Notes under the pieces: model-generated | Told to the model about the DNA's origin: nothing | Seen by the model: only the letters and a program-made list of their open reading frames with translations | The model's database searches: none | Position numbers and translations under genes: made by a program | Assembly: GCF_008360935.1 (NCBI RefSeq) | Contig: NZ_SRXO01000003.1 | Coordinates: 62,001 to 126,000 of the forward strand | Length of the DNA: 64,000 bases | DNA from: Siccirubricoccus phaeus | GTDB taxonomy: Bacteria; Pseudomonadota; Alphaproteobacteria; Acetobacterales; Acetobacteraceae | Direction of reading: 5' to 3' | In this document: positions 8,536-16,381 of the stretch, piece after piece | How the letters are laid out: every line of letters begins with the position of its first letter | How positions within the stretch are numbered: the stretch's first letter is position 1

Positions 8536-9519
8536 ATGCCGCGGCGGGTTCTCGGTCGGCTGCTGCGTCGCCTCCTGCTGGCTGCGCCCCTCGCTGCGCC
8601 CCTCGCCACGCCGGCCGCCGCCGCCTGGCCGGAACGGCCGGTGACGCTGATCCTGCCCTTCGCGGCGGGCGCTTCCCCGGACATCACTGGCCGGCTGGTC
8701 GCGGAGCGCCTCTCCGCCGCCTGGGGCCAGCCCGTGGTGGTGCAGAACGTCCCGGGCGCTTCCGCCACCATCGGCGTCGATCGCGTGGCGAAGGCGGCGC
8801 CGGATGGCTATACCATCGGTTATACCGGGGATGGGGCCATGGTGGTGCGGGTCAGCATGGACCCGCCCATTCCCTATGACCCGGTGCGGGATCTGGCGCC
8901 CATCTCCCTGCTGTTCCGTACCCGCAACTTGCTGGTGGTGCACCCTGCCGTGCCGGCCCGCAGCCTCGCGGAGTTCATCGCCCATGCGAAGGCGCAGCCC
9001 GGCGCGATGAGCTACGGCCATAGCGGCATCGGCTTTTCCACCCATCTCGGCATGGAGATGCTGAAGCAGGCGGCGGGCATCGAGCTGGTGACGACGCCCT
9101 ATACCAATGAAGGACAGATGGTGGCGGACCTGATCTCCGGCCGCCTCCAGGCCTCGCTCGGCAGCATCGTCCTGCTGCGCCGGGTACAGGCCGGCGAGCT
9201 ACGGCCACTCGCCGTCAGCTCCCGGGACCGGCTGCCGGCGCTGCCGGAGGTGCCGACTATCGCCGAGAGTGGCTTTCCGGGCTTCGAGGCAGTGGCCTGG
9301 TTCGGGCTGGTTGCGCCGGCCCGCACACCGCCCGAGATCCTGGCCCGCATCCAGCGCGATACCGCGGCGGCGCTGGCGGAACCGGCGCTGCGGCAGCGGG
9401 TGGAGGAGCTGGGGCTGGTGGTGGTGGCGAATACCCCGGACGAGTTCCGCGCGATGGTGCCGCAGGAGATCGCGCGGATGCAGGCGGTGCTGCAGCCGCT
9501 GGGGCTGCGGGCCAGGTAG
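8536..9519 (+). CDS. Bug/TctC-family periplasmic solute-binding protein
   Basis: From the ATG at 8536 the protein has 327 residues and a signal peptide (MPRRVLGRLLRRLLLAAPLA, cleavage near AAAA-W). The mature protein begins WPERPVTLILPFAAGASPDI, a typical Bug start (P-xGG/A-xxD). It continues with LSAAWGQPVVVQNVPGASAT, MSYGHSGIGFSTHLGMEMLK, then LRPLAVSSRDRLPALPEVPT and SGFPGFEAVAWFGLVAPART, all standard Bug segments. Such proteins bind carboxylates or related metabolites in the periplasm. No tctAB membrane genes are adjacent, so it is an orphan, as most members of this expanded family are. An upstream in-frame ATG at 8455 would add a non-signal extension and is less likely. Confidence 0.93.
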   Translation: MPRRVLGRLLRRLLLAAPLAAPLATPAAAAWPERPVTLILPFAAGASPDITGRLVAERLSAAWGQPVVVQNVPGASATIGVDRVAKAAPDGYTIGYTGDGAMVVRVSMDPPIPYDPVRDLAPISLLFRTRNLLVVHPAVPARSLAEFIAHAKAQPGAMSYGHSGIGFSTHLGMEMLKQAAGIELVTTPYTNEGQMVADLISGRLQASLGSIVLLRRVQAGELRPLAVSSRDRLPALPEVPTIAESGFPGFEAVAWFGLVAPARTPPEILARIQRDTAAALAEPALRQRVEELGLVVVANTPDEFRAMVPQEIARMQAVLQPLGLRAR

Positions 9520-9598
9520 CCGGCAGGGAAGGCTCCGCCCCGCGCTTGCGCCGCAGGCCGGGTCCCTGGGGCCGCGCCGCGGGTCGGGGGACGGGTCC

Positions 9599-10276
9599 TT
9601 ATCCCTGCAGCGCCTTCCGGACCTCGGACCGGAATTCCCTGCGGTACAGCTCCCACACCACCAGCAGGCAGGCCATGATCAAGGCCAGCGGGTGAAGGAT
9701 CCAGGCCAGCGCCGCCAGCCCGAAGTAATAGGCGCGCAGCCCCGTGTTGAAGTGCCGCGCCGCCCGGTTCGCCACCTCCGCCGCCATGTTCGCCTGGAAT
9801 TCCGCCGCCGCATCCGGCGGCCCGTGCGGCACCCCGCCCATGACGATGGAGCAGTAATTGAATTGCCGCAGCGCCCAGGTCAGCTCGAAGAAGGCGCGGA
9901 CGAAGATGAAGAGCAGCAGCGAGATCTTCAGCTCCCAGGCCGCCGGGTCGGGCACGGTGGCGAAGGGCAGCATGGCGAAGACCCGCGCCCCCAGCTCCGG
10001 CGCCGCCATCATCGCCACCAGCCCGCCCAGGATGAAGATGGCGGTATTGGCGAGGAAGGAGGTGCTGTTCATCAGATTGCCGATGATCTGGGTGTCCATG
10101 ATGCGGTTCTCCCGCCGCATCATGGTGCGCATCCAGCGGTGGCGGTGCTCGTTCATCGCCGCGATCACGCTGCGCCGCCGCAGCACCGGCACCTTGTCCA
10201 CCGCCCAGGCATAGCCCAGCCAGGAGAGGGCGAAGAGTCCGAGCGCCAGCCAGTCCAACGCGCCGAGCGAACGCAT
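9599..10276 (-). CDS. DUF599 family membrane protein
   Basis: From the ATG at 10276 the protein has 225 residues and about four or five membrane helices. Family segments: MNEHRHRWMRTMMRRENRIM, QIIGNLMNSTSFLANTAIFI, then FELTWALRQFNYCSIVMGGV and ANRAARHFNTGLRAYYFGLA. These (R-W-M ... N...R-D/N-Q ... F-FL-ST ... QFNY ... N-A..FN.G.R.YYF) match DUF599, an inner-membrane protein of unknown function. The upstream ATG at 10342 would add a low-complexity basic leader and is rejected as start. Confidence 0.85.
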   Translation of the reverse strand: MRSLGALDWLALGLFALSWLGYAWAVDKVPVLRRRSVIAAMNEHRHRWMRTMMRRENRIMDTQIIGNLMNSTSFLANTAIFILGGLVAMMAAPELGARVFAMLPFATVPDPAAWELKISLLLFIFVRAFFELTWALRQFNYCSIVMGGVPHGPPDAAAEFQANMAAEVANRAARHFNTGLRAYYFGLAALAWILHPLALIMACLLVVWELYRREFRSEVRKALQG

Positions 10277-10529
10277 GCCGCCTTCCTTCCCTCCGCGGGT
10301 CCGGGATGCCGCGCATCCTCCGCGGCGCGCGGCGGAAGGCAAGCCCGGCCGCCCATCCGAAGGGGCCGCTTCCCAAGCTGGCCGGCCGGGGCGCCTGCCC
10401 CCTGGCCTCCCTCCCCGGTGCAGGGTGCCTCCGTCCTGGCGCGGGACGAACGCCCTCGGCCCCGTCTTCGTCCGCGTGCTGCACGCCTTCCGGCGAACCC
10501 GCCTCAGCCCATCGCGCCCCCGCCGCCCC

Positions 10530-11495
10530 TCAGGGCAGGGGCAGGCCCTCCCGCATCAGCCCGCGCAGCCGTTCGAGCTGCGCCTCCGCCACGCCGAGGG
10601 CGGCGGCGCTGAAGATCCGGGCATCGGGGGTGAAGAGGAGATAGGCCATGGCCTCATTGGCCATCAGCTCGGCATTGCCGGTGTCGTAGCCCTCGCGGCC
10701 GAGGAAGCTGGTCAGCGCCTGGCGGTCCGCCTCGGTGAAGCGGTCCCGCCACACCATGTGGACATGCTCGGCGAAGCCCGGCCAGGTGAAGTAATGGCCA
10801 TGCGACAATTCATGCTTCAGGATGGCGGCGCGCATGGCCGCGTCCATCCGCGGCCCGGCATTGGCGGCGGAGACCAGCGCCAGGCTCTCGCCCGGCGCCA
10901 CCTGGGCCACGGCCTCCCGCAGCCGGTCGCGGACCCATAGCTCGGCCTCGTTCAGCGCCACCCGGTCGCGCTCCGCCAGGGCGAAGAAGCGGGTGAGGTC
11001 GGCGAGGCGGTAGTCATGGCCGTAGAACCAGGTGGCCGGGGTGTCGCCGCTGGCGGCGATGGCGGCGGCCAGCTCAGCCTCGTTCAGCAGCCGGTCGCGC
11101 GGCAGGCCGCGCTTTTCCACCAGCGCGGCGATGCGGTTCAGCGCCGCCCCCTGCTGCTCCAGCCCGGTGAACAGCAGGACGAAGACACGAGGATTGGATT
11201 TCACCCGCACCATGCGCGGCTGCTCCGCCTGCAGCAGCAGGATGGCCGCTTCCTCCAGCAGCGGGGAGGCCGGCGGGACGGGGCGGGGTGGGGCGGTGGC
11301 GATCTCCGGCGCCGGCCCGGGCGGCGCCCCCGGGAGCAGGACCCAGAGCAGGCCGCCGAGCAGCGCGGCGACCGCCAGCCCACCGCCGATCAGCAGCCCG
11401 GCAGGGCGGCGCGTGGCGGCGGGCGGGACTTCGGGCGCCGGCTCCGGCAGGCTGCCCGGCGCCAGGCGCACCGTCGGGTCCAGCTCATTGGCCAC
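10530..11495 (-). CDS. Membrane-anchored protein with an HExxH motif, possible metallopeptidase
   Basis: Protein of 321 residues with one membrane helix at about residues 30-57 (RPAGLLIGGGLAVAALLGGL region) followed by a Pro/Ala-rich linker, so most of the chain should lie in the periplasm. Near the C terminus is KHELSHG: H228-E229-L-S-H232. Downstream, NEAMAYLLF offers E281 as a possible third zinc ligand, the spacing and helix style of gluzincin peptidases. I do not recognise the family, and substrate-binding Asn, Ala or Met-turn features are not evident. It ends 24 bases before the first OmpA gene's stop... that is, it lies immediately downstream of two OmpA genes on the same strand, suggesting an envelope role. 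Zinc dependence and peptidase activity are inferences. Confidence 0.7.
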   Translation of the reverse strand: MANELDPTVRLAPGSLPEPAPEVPPAATRRPAGLLIGGGLAVAALLGGLLWVLLPGAPPGPAPEIATAPPRPVPPASPLLEEAAILLLQAEQPRMVRVKSNPRVFVLLFTGLEQQGAALNRIAALVEKRGLPRDRLLNEAELAAAIAASGDTPATWFYGHDYRLADLTRFFALAERDRVALNEAELWVRDRLREAVAQVAPGESLALVSAANAGPRMDAAMRAAILKHELSHGHYFTWPGFAEHVHMVWRDRFTEADRQALTSFLGREGYDTGNAELMANEAMAYLLFTPDARIFSAAALGVAEAQLERLRGLMREGLPLP

Positions 11496-11519
11496 GGGCC
11501 GGGCCTCTCGGCAAGGACG

Positions 11520-12164
11520 TCAGTTGCCGAGATTCACCACCTGGACGCGGCGATTGCGCGGGTCCGGCACCTGCGGCCCGGTCTGCACCAGAAGCTGGGT
11601 GGAGCCGAAGCCGACCGCGACCAGCCGGTTGGGGTCCACGTGATAGACGCGGGAGAGATATTCCCGCACCGCGGCGGCGCGGCGCTCGGAGAGGGCCTGG
11701 TTCACCGCGGCATCGCCGACCGTGTCGGTATGGCCCTCGATGCGGAAGCGGTAGGGCGCCAGCTCCGGCGAGGCCAGGGCGCGGCCGAGCGGGGCCAGGG
11801 CGCGCTCCGCTTCCGGCGTCAGCGCGGCGGAGCCGCTGGCGAAGGTGACGGTGATGGAGACGGAGGGGGCGTCCGCCGTGGTCTCCCGCACCGGGGCGGG
11901 TCGGGCGGCCACCTGCGGCGCCGGCGCCGCATGCGGCACGGCAGCGGAAGGGGCCGGGCGCCATACCGGGGCCGGGGCGGTCGGCGCGGCGGCGGCCGGC
12001 TGGTCCGTCGGCACGCGGATGCCGCGGCTGCCGGAGCCGGTGCTCGGCCGCAGCCGGTCGATCAGCGATTGGGCGGCGGAGTCGCTCTGGGCCGCGGCCG
12101 GGCCCGGCAGGGCCAGCGCCAAAGCCAGGGCGCTCGCGCCGAGGAACAGGGACAGGCGCACCAT
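11520..12164 (-). CDS. OmpA-family outer-membrane/peptidoglycan-associated protein (copy A)
   Basis: Protein of 214 residues. A signal peptide (MVRLSLFLGASALALALALP, cleavage after AAAQ) is followed by a short segment, a Pro/Ala-rich linker of about 50 residues and a C-terminal OmpA domain from about residue 95. The OmpA domain shows ITVTFASGSAALTPEAERAL, YRFRIEGHTDTVGDAAVNQA, LSERRAAAVREYLSRVYHVD and PRNRRVQVVNLG. The GHTD and NxxLSxxRA motifs contact the diaminopimelate of peptidoglycan. There is no beta-barrel, so it is a periplasmic peptidoglycan-binding protein rather than a porin. It lies 65 bases downstream of its paralogue (copy B), which shares the IDxLRPxTG-RGIRVP segment: a tandem duplication. 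Confidence 0.9.
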   Translation of the reverse strand: MVRLSLFLGASALALALALPGPAAAQSDSAAQSLIDRLRPSTGSGSRGIRVPTDQPAAAAPTAPAPVWRPAPSAAVPHAAPAPQVAARPAPVRETTADAPSVSITVTFASGSAALTPEAERALAPLGRALASPELAPYRFRIEGHTDTVGDAAVNQALSERRAAAVREYLSRVYHVDPNRLVAVGFGSTQLLVQTGPQVPDPRNRRVQVVNLGN

Positions 12165-12229
12165 CTGGACGAACTCCTGAAGGTCTGAATCAACCTAGCA
12201 TTGCGAAACCGGACACGGAACGGGTTCGT

Positions 12230-12826
12230 TCAGCCGCCGAGATTGACGATCTGGACCCGCCGGTTGCGGGCGTCCGGCGTTTCGTCGGCGGTCGGCACCG
12301 CCGGCTGGCTCTCGCCCAGGCCCACGGAATCCAGCCGGCCGGGGCCGACGCCGAAGCGCTGCATCAGATAATCCCGCACCGCGGCGGCGCGGCGCTCGGA
12401 CAGCGCCTGGTTGCTCTCGGCGCTGCCCACCGTATCGGTATGGCCCTCGATGCGGAAGCGGTAGCCCCCCAGATCGGAGGAGGTGAGGGCGCGGCCGAGC
12501 GTGTCCAGCGTCCGCTCCGCCGCCGGGGTCAGGCTGGCGGAGCCGGTGGCGAATTGCACCTGCAGGGAGGCGGTGCCGGCGGGCGGCGTCGGCGCCGCCG
12601 GGCGCGGCGCGGCGGCCGGGGTGGCGGCGGGGGCGGGTGCAGCGGGCGCCGGCTCGCTGGGTACCCGGATGCCGCGGGTGCCGGTGCCCGGGCGAAGCTG
12701 GTCGATGAGCTGGTTGACCGTGGGCTCGCTGCCGCGCTGCGCTGCGGCCGGCATGGCGGCCAGCAGCGGCGCGGCGGCCATGGCGACCGCGCAGAGGCGC
12801 AGCAGGGTAGGGGTCGGGGAAGACAT
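12230..12826 (-). CDS. OmpA-family outer-membrane/peptidoglycan-associated protein (copy B)
   Basis: Protein of 198 residues with the same plan as the neighbouring copy: signal peptide ending PAAAQ, a short conserved segment LIDQLRPGTGTRGIRVPSEP, a Pro/Ala linker and a C-terminal OmpA domain (LQVQFATGSASLTPAAERTL, GYRFRIEGHTDTVGSAESNQ, LSERRAAAVRDYLMQRFGVG, DARNRRVQIVNLGG). The tethering residues for peptidoglycan are intact. It is the first gene of the OmpA-OmpA-HExxH run. The 153 bases upstream are clearly AT-richer than the surroundings and probably carry the promoter of this run. Confidence 0.9.
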   Translation of the reverse strand: MSSPTPTLLRLCAVAMAAAPLLAAMPAAAQRGSEPTVNQLIDQLRPGTGTRGIRVPSEPAPAAPAPAATPAAAPRPAAPTPPAGTASLQVQFATGSASLTPAAERTLDTLGRALTSSDLGGYRFRIEGHTDTVGSAESNQALSERRAAAVRDYLMQRFGVGPGRLDSVGLGESQPAVPTADETPDARNRRVQIVNLGG

Positions 12827-12979
12827 GACGGAACCTCCGAACTCCCGCGCAATCTAGCGAAACTTTCTCATTTCAGCTATGATAGCGCAACGGATTCCAC
12901 TTACGGTTGCAACGACAAGCTGAGGGATTCCGAGGTCTTAGCCCCGGACATTGTAACTTCACAGGGTTTTGAGCCGCTA
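12827..12979. promoter_or_regulatory. AT-enriched spacer upstream of the OmpA gene pair
   Basis: These 153 bases contain runs such as tttctcatttcagctatgat and tgtaacttcacagggtttt that stand out from the roughly 70% GC background. The OmpA copy B gene starts at its low-coordinate edge and the first porin gene ends at its high-coordinate edge. A promoter for the OmpA genes, and termination of the porin transcript, are expected here. No confident -35/-10 pair can be assigned. Confidence 0.4.
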
Positions 12980-14368
12980 TCAGAACGCCGCATGCAGCCG
13001 CAGGCCGATGATCGGCACCGGGCCGCGGTCGCGGTTATAGGCGGGATTGACCACGAGCTGGGCATTCACCGCAAGGTTGATGCCGGCTGCCAGGCGCCAG
13101 TCGTAATAGGTTTCCAGCGTGGTTTCTGGCCCGTAATTCAGCCGCCCGTCGCCGGTGATGAAGCCGATGCCGCCGGCTTCCAGGTAGCGCCGGCGGCCGT
13201 GGCTGATCCAGCCGATGTTGAAGCCGAGCCCCGCCGTGTCTCCCGGCCGGTCCCAGCGCTTGCCGTCGAAGGAGAGACCGCCGGAGACGGCGCGGTCCAT
13301 TTCCGTGAACATCCAGTTCTGGGTGCGGCCGTCATTCCAGGAGAGGCGGGCAAAGAACCCGATGCCCTCGGCCACCTCCTGCTCCAGATTGCCGGCGACC
13401 ATATGCTTCAGGCGGTAGCCCTGCGGGTTGATGGCGAAGGGGGCGGTGCCATCCGGCGGCAGCTCCCCCCAACGGGATTGTCGGGTGCGGGAAAGGCCGT
13501 AGAGGAGGCGTATGGCCCCCGGCCGGCCGCCGATCTCCCAGAACCGGTCCACCTGGCCGATCACCTGCCAGGCGCGGGTAGTGGCGGGGTCGAGGAAAAG
13601 GCCGTTGGCCTGCCGCGCCACCCGGAAGGCGCCGACCCGCACGCCCCAGCGTCCATCCTCCCATTCCACCGCCAGGCCTTCGGTCCAGCCGCGGGCATCG
13701 GCGGCGAAGTCGAAGGCGCCCGCCCCGACCAGCCCCCAGCCGAGGAATTGGGTGCGGGCGTCATGGGCGTAGAGATTGTCGTCGAAGATGTCCCAGACGG
13801 AGAATTTGCCGAGGGTGATCGTCACCCTCTCCCGCGGCCGTGTCTCGCCGAAGCGCAAGGGGTCGGCATCCGCGACGCTGTCGGCGGAAAGCCCGATGGT
13901 CTGGCGGAAGAAGGCGCGGGGAACGAAGAAGGTCGGCTCCGTGCTGCCCAGGCGGAAGGCCTCATTGTTCGGGAAGCTGGCGACGCCGACCGAGTTGGAG
14001 AGGCCGAAGCCGCGGGTGACCGAGGCATCCAGGATGAATTCCGCGCCGTGCCAGAGCCGGCGGCCGAGGATCAGGTCGGTGGAGAGGGTGTTGCGGGCAT
14101 TGGCCACCGCCTTCAGGCTGCCCTCGTCGCTATAGGGGGAGCGGAAGCGGCCGTTGCCCTGCCAGATGAAGGTGGCCTGGCCGCGCAGCATCCAGCCCTG
14201 CTCCTCCAGCCGGTCCTGCAGGGCGGCGAGGTCGGGGAACAGCGCATCCTCGGGCGGGCCGACATTGGCGACGGCGGCGCTGCCATAGCCCTGGGCGGCC
14301 GCCGGCGCCGCGGCGAGGACCGGGGCCAGCGCCACCCATCCCAGCAGCAGCCAGTGCCCTGCCCGCAT
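12980..14368 (-). CDS. OprB-like carbohydrate-selective porin (copy 1)
   Basis: From the ATG at 14368 the protein has 462 residues. It begins MRAGHWLLLGWVALAPVLAA (signal peptide) and has beta-strand-rich sequence ending in a C-terminal Phe (LRLHAAF), as outer-membrane barrels do. OprB-type features: RNTLSTDLILGRRLWHGAEF, FFVPRAFFRQTIGLSADSVA, then ITLGKFSVWDIFDDNLYAHD with the tGKf...D.FD.N.ya.D.r.qFl pattern, and LEAGGIGFITGDGRLNYGPE near the end. OprB proteins let sugars and other small solutes cross the outer membrane. The open frame runs to 14755, but the added 129 codons read through the 54-bp repeat and are not protein-like. A paralogue lies directly upstream. Confidence 0.87.
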   Translation of the reverse strand: MRAGHWLLLGWVALAPVLAAAPAAAQGYGSAAVANVGPPEDALFPDLAALQDRLEEQGWMLRGQATFIWQGNGRFRSPYSDEGSLKAVANARNTLSTDLILGRRLWHGAEFILDASVTRGFGLSNSVGVASFPNNEAFRLGSTEPTFFVPRAFFRQTIGLSADSVADADPLRFGETRPRERVTITLGKFSVWDIFDDNLYAHDARTQFLGWGLVGAGAFDFAADARGWTEGLAVEWEDGRWGVRVGAFRVARQANGLFLDPATTRAWQVIGQVDRFWEIGGRPGAIRLLYGLSRTRQSRWGELPPDGTAPFAINPQGYRLKHMVAGNLEQEVAEGIGFFARLSWNDGRTQNWMFTEMDRAVSGGLSFDGKRWDRPGDTAGLGFNIGWISHGRRRYLEAGGIGFITGDGRLNYGPETTLETYYDWRLAAGINLAVNAQLVVNPAYNRDRGPVPIIGLRLHAAF

Positions 14369-14512
14369 CCCGATCCCTCTGCACCTGGCCGGTACGGTGT
14401 AGGTGCCGGGCATCGGGGCTGGCAAGGAAGCGGCGGGGGCCGGTAGTGCCGGGTGCACATGAAAGCCGCGCGCGGGCGGCTCCGAGAGGGCGCCGCCCCT
14501 TCTTGGCTCTCC

Positions 14513-14540
14513 CTGCCAAAGGCCCAGAGGCCTTTGGCAG
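14513..14540. repeat. 12-bp perfect hairpin near the repeat-rich spacer
   Basis: CTGCCAAAGGCC (14513-14524), loop CAGA, GGCCTTTGGCAG (14529-14540) is a perfect 12-bp stem with a 4-base loop. Beyond it, GACCCGACGGTC (14553-14564) pairs with GACCGTCGGGTC (14608-14619), forming a second 12-bp inverted repeat. Both belong to the block of palindromic sequence between the two porin genes. Confidence 0.75.
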
Positions 14541-14630
14541 GCATGGGTTCGAGACCCGACGGTCCAACCTCCTCTACCCCGTGCCCCCGCCCTGGGTCTG
14601 CCGCTTCGACCGTCGGGTCCGAGACCCACA

Positions 14631-14684
14631 CCGGGGTCCGGGGACTGGTCCAGTCCCCGGTGGGGGTTCGGGGGCAAAGCCCCC
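14631..14684 (+). repeat. 54-bp structured repeat, copy 1
   Basis: The unit begins CCGGGGTCCGGGGACTGGTC and ends GGGGGCAAAGCCCCC. It contains a 19-base hairpin (GGGGACTGG-T-CCAGTCCCC, 14640-14658) followed by a second small hairpin (GGGGGC-AAA-GCCCCC, near 14669-14684). It matches 27180-27233 at 46 of 54 positions with no gap. Four of the eight differences are paired changes that keep the 19-base stem (AC/GT here, GG/CC there). It lies in the spacer between the porin genes. Confidence 0.85.
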
Positions 14685-14708
14685 GATCCTTCCCTTCGCC
14701 TTATTCCG

Positions 14709-14815
14709 CTAGAGCGTGATCGGTTGAGGTCGAATCGACCGAAACCGTGAATCACGCGGCCGAACTATGAGCTAGAGCGGGGTGGGTGAGCGCAGCTCAA
14801 CCGATCCCGCTCTAG
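14709..14815. repeat. TAGAGC-type intergenic palindrome
   Basis: CTAGAGCGTGATCGGTTGAG (14709-14728) and CTCAACCGATCCCGCTCTAG (14796-14815) form an inverted repeat matching at 19 of 20 positions. Inside are smaller palindromes (GGTCG-AAT-CGACC; CGTG-AAT-CACG) and an extra CTAGAGC at about 14772. The right arm contains the stop codon of porin copy 2. The CTAGAGC ends are shared with the hairpins at 24151-24253, marking a dispersed palindromic family of the kind common between alphaproteobacterial genes. It may also act as a transcription end for the upstream porin gene. Confidence 0.8.
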
Positions 14816-16239
14816 AACGCCGCTCGCAGCCGCAGCGTGCCGACCTGCACCGGGCCGCGCGCCGCATTGTAGCCCGGGTTGAAGATGAGCTGGAGATCGA
14901 CCGCCGCGCTCAGCCCGGGAGCCAGGGCGGCGTCGTAATAGGTTTCCAGGATAACCTCCGGCGCATAGCTCAGCCTGCCATCGCCGAGGATGAAGCCGAT
15001 GCCGCCGGCCTTCAGGAAGCGTCGCTGCGGCGCATGCAGCCCGCCGACGTTCATGGCGATCCCGATGGTGTCGTCGTCGCGCTGCCACCGCCAGCCATTG
15101 ATCGAGGCACCGCCCGCCACCGACCAGTCCATCTCGGTGAACATCATGTTCTGGCTGCGACCGTCATTCCAGCCGAGCCGGCCGAACAGGCCCAGCGTGT
15201 CGCTGACCTGCTGGTCCCAGCTCAACGCCAGCATCGCCTTGGTGCGGTAGGCGCGATAGCGCTCGAGATCCGCCTCGCCGGCCCGGAGGGCACGGGCGAG
15301 GTCGTCATAGCGGGCGGAGCGGGTGCGGGAGGCGCCGAGCAGCACCCTGAGCGCGCCCGGGCGCCGCCCGAGCCACCAGAACCGGTCCACCTGGCCGAGG
15401 ATCTGCCAGGCGCGCGTCACCTTGTCGTCCAGGAAATCGCCGCCCTGGCTGCGGTTGACCTGGAAGGCGCCGAGCCGCGTCGCCCAGCGCCCATTCTCCC
15501 ACTCCACCGCGATGCCATGGGTGTAGCCGGCGGGATCGGTGGCGATGTCGAAGGCGCCGGTGCCGACCAGGGCGTAGTTCAGGAACTGGGTCCGTGGGTC
15601 GTGCGAGTAGCGGTTGTTGTCGAAGATGTCCCAGGTGGCGATCTTGCCGGCGGTGATGGTGATGCGCTCCATCGCCAGCGGTCCGGCGAAGCGCATCGGG
15701 TCGTCATCCTGGCCGAGGGCGTCGTTGGAAAGGTCGATGGTCTGGCGCAGGAAGAGCCGGGTGATGTTGTAGTCCCAATTGCGCGTGCCGCCGTGGAAGC
15801 TCTCGGTATTGGTCGGCCCGCCCAGGCCGTGATTGTCGGCGAAGCCGAAGCCGCGGGTGGGGGAAGGGACGAAGATGATTTCCGCATTGTCCCAGAGCCG
15901 GCGGCCGAGCACGATGTCGATGGTCTGCATCGCCGTGCTGTCATGCTTGCCGGAAAGGCTGTTCTCGCCGCGATAGGGGGCGCGGAAGCCGGGCATGGCC
16001 TGGATGGTGTTGGTCATCTGGCCGCGCACTAGCCAACCGCGCGCTTCCAGCGTCGCCAGCCATTCCTCGGCGCCCTCGATCAGCGCGTCGATGTTCCGGT
16101 CGTAGATCGGGCCGGCGACGCCGCGCTGCGCCCGGGCCGGGGCCGGGAGAAGCAGCAGCAGCCCGGTGAGGATCAGGAGGAGCCGGGCCCAGGCGGCCCG
16201 GCGGCGGCGATGGCGGCGATGGAGGCGATGGGGCGGCAT
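14812..16239 (-). CDS. OprB-like carbohydrate-selective porin (copy 2)
   Basis: Protein of 475 residues, with a basic N terminus, a hydrophobic signal segment (ARLLLILTGLLLLLPAPARA) and a C-terminal Phe (LRLRAAF). It aligns along its length with the gene downstream: IDIVLGRRLWDNAEIIFVPS, FLRQTIDLSNDALGQDDDPM, ITAGKIATWDIFDNNRYSHD, RTQFLNYALVGTGAFDIATD and LKAGGIGFILGDGRLSYAPE. This is the same outer-membrane porin family. The two paralogues are in tandem, separated by about 440 bases of palindromic sequence, so they may be transcribed separately. Substrates may differ; I cannot tell from sequence. The start could also lie a few codons downstream at a residue nearer the signal core. Confidence 0.87.
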   Translation of the reverse strand: MPPHRLHRRHRRRRAAWARLLLILTGLLLLLPAPARAQRGVAGPIYDRNIDALIEGAEEWLATLEARGWLVRGQMTNTIQAMPGFRAPYRGENSLSGKHDSTAMQTIDIVLGRRLWDNAEIIFVPSPTRGFGFADNHGLGGPTNTESFHGGTRNWDYNITRLFLRQTIDLSNDALGQDDDPMRFAGPLAMERITITAGKIATWDIFDNNRYSHDPRTQFLNYALVGTGAFDIATDPAGYTHGIAVEWENGRWATRLGAFQVNRSQGGDFLDDKVTRAWQILGQVDRFWWLGRRPGALRVLLGASRTRSARYDDLARALRAGEADLERYRAYRTKAMLALSWDQQVSDTLGLFGRLGWNDGRSQNMMFTEMDWSVAGGASINGWRWQRDDDTIGIAMNVGGLHAPQRRFLKAGGIGFILGDGRLSYAPEVILETYYDAALAPGLSAAVDLQLIFNPGYNAARGPVQVGTLRLRAAF

Positions 16240-16381
16240 GGGAAAGATGCGCTACCGGACCCGCCCCCGGCGCGTCCATCGCGGCCCCGGGAGTGACACG
16301 AAAGCTTCAAAACACGAAGGGGGTTTGACCGCAGCCGCCGGCTTCGTGATCCTTGGCGTCATAGCCGGAAGGATAAGCACC

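Noticed and set aside
14545-14565. tRNA-like T-loop text (GGGTTCGAGACCC) in the porin spacer
   Set aside because: No acceptor, D or anticodon arms fit around it; the sequence belongs to the palindromic block.
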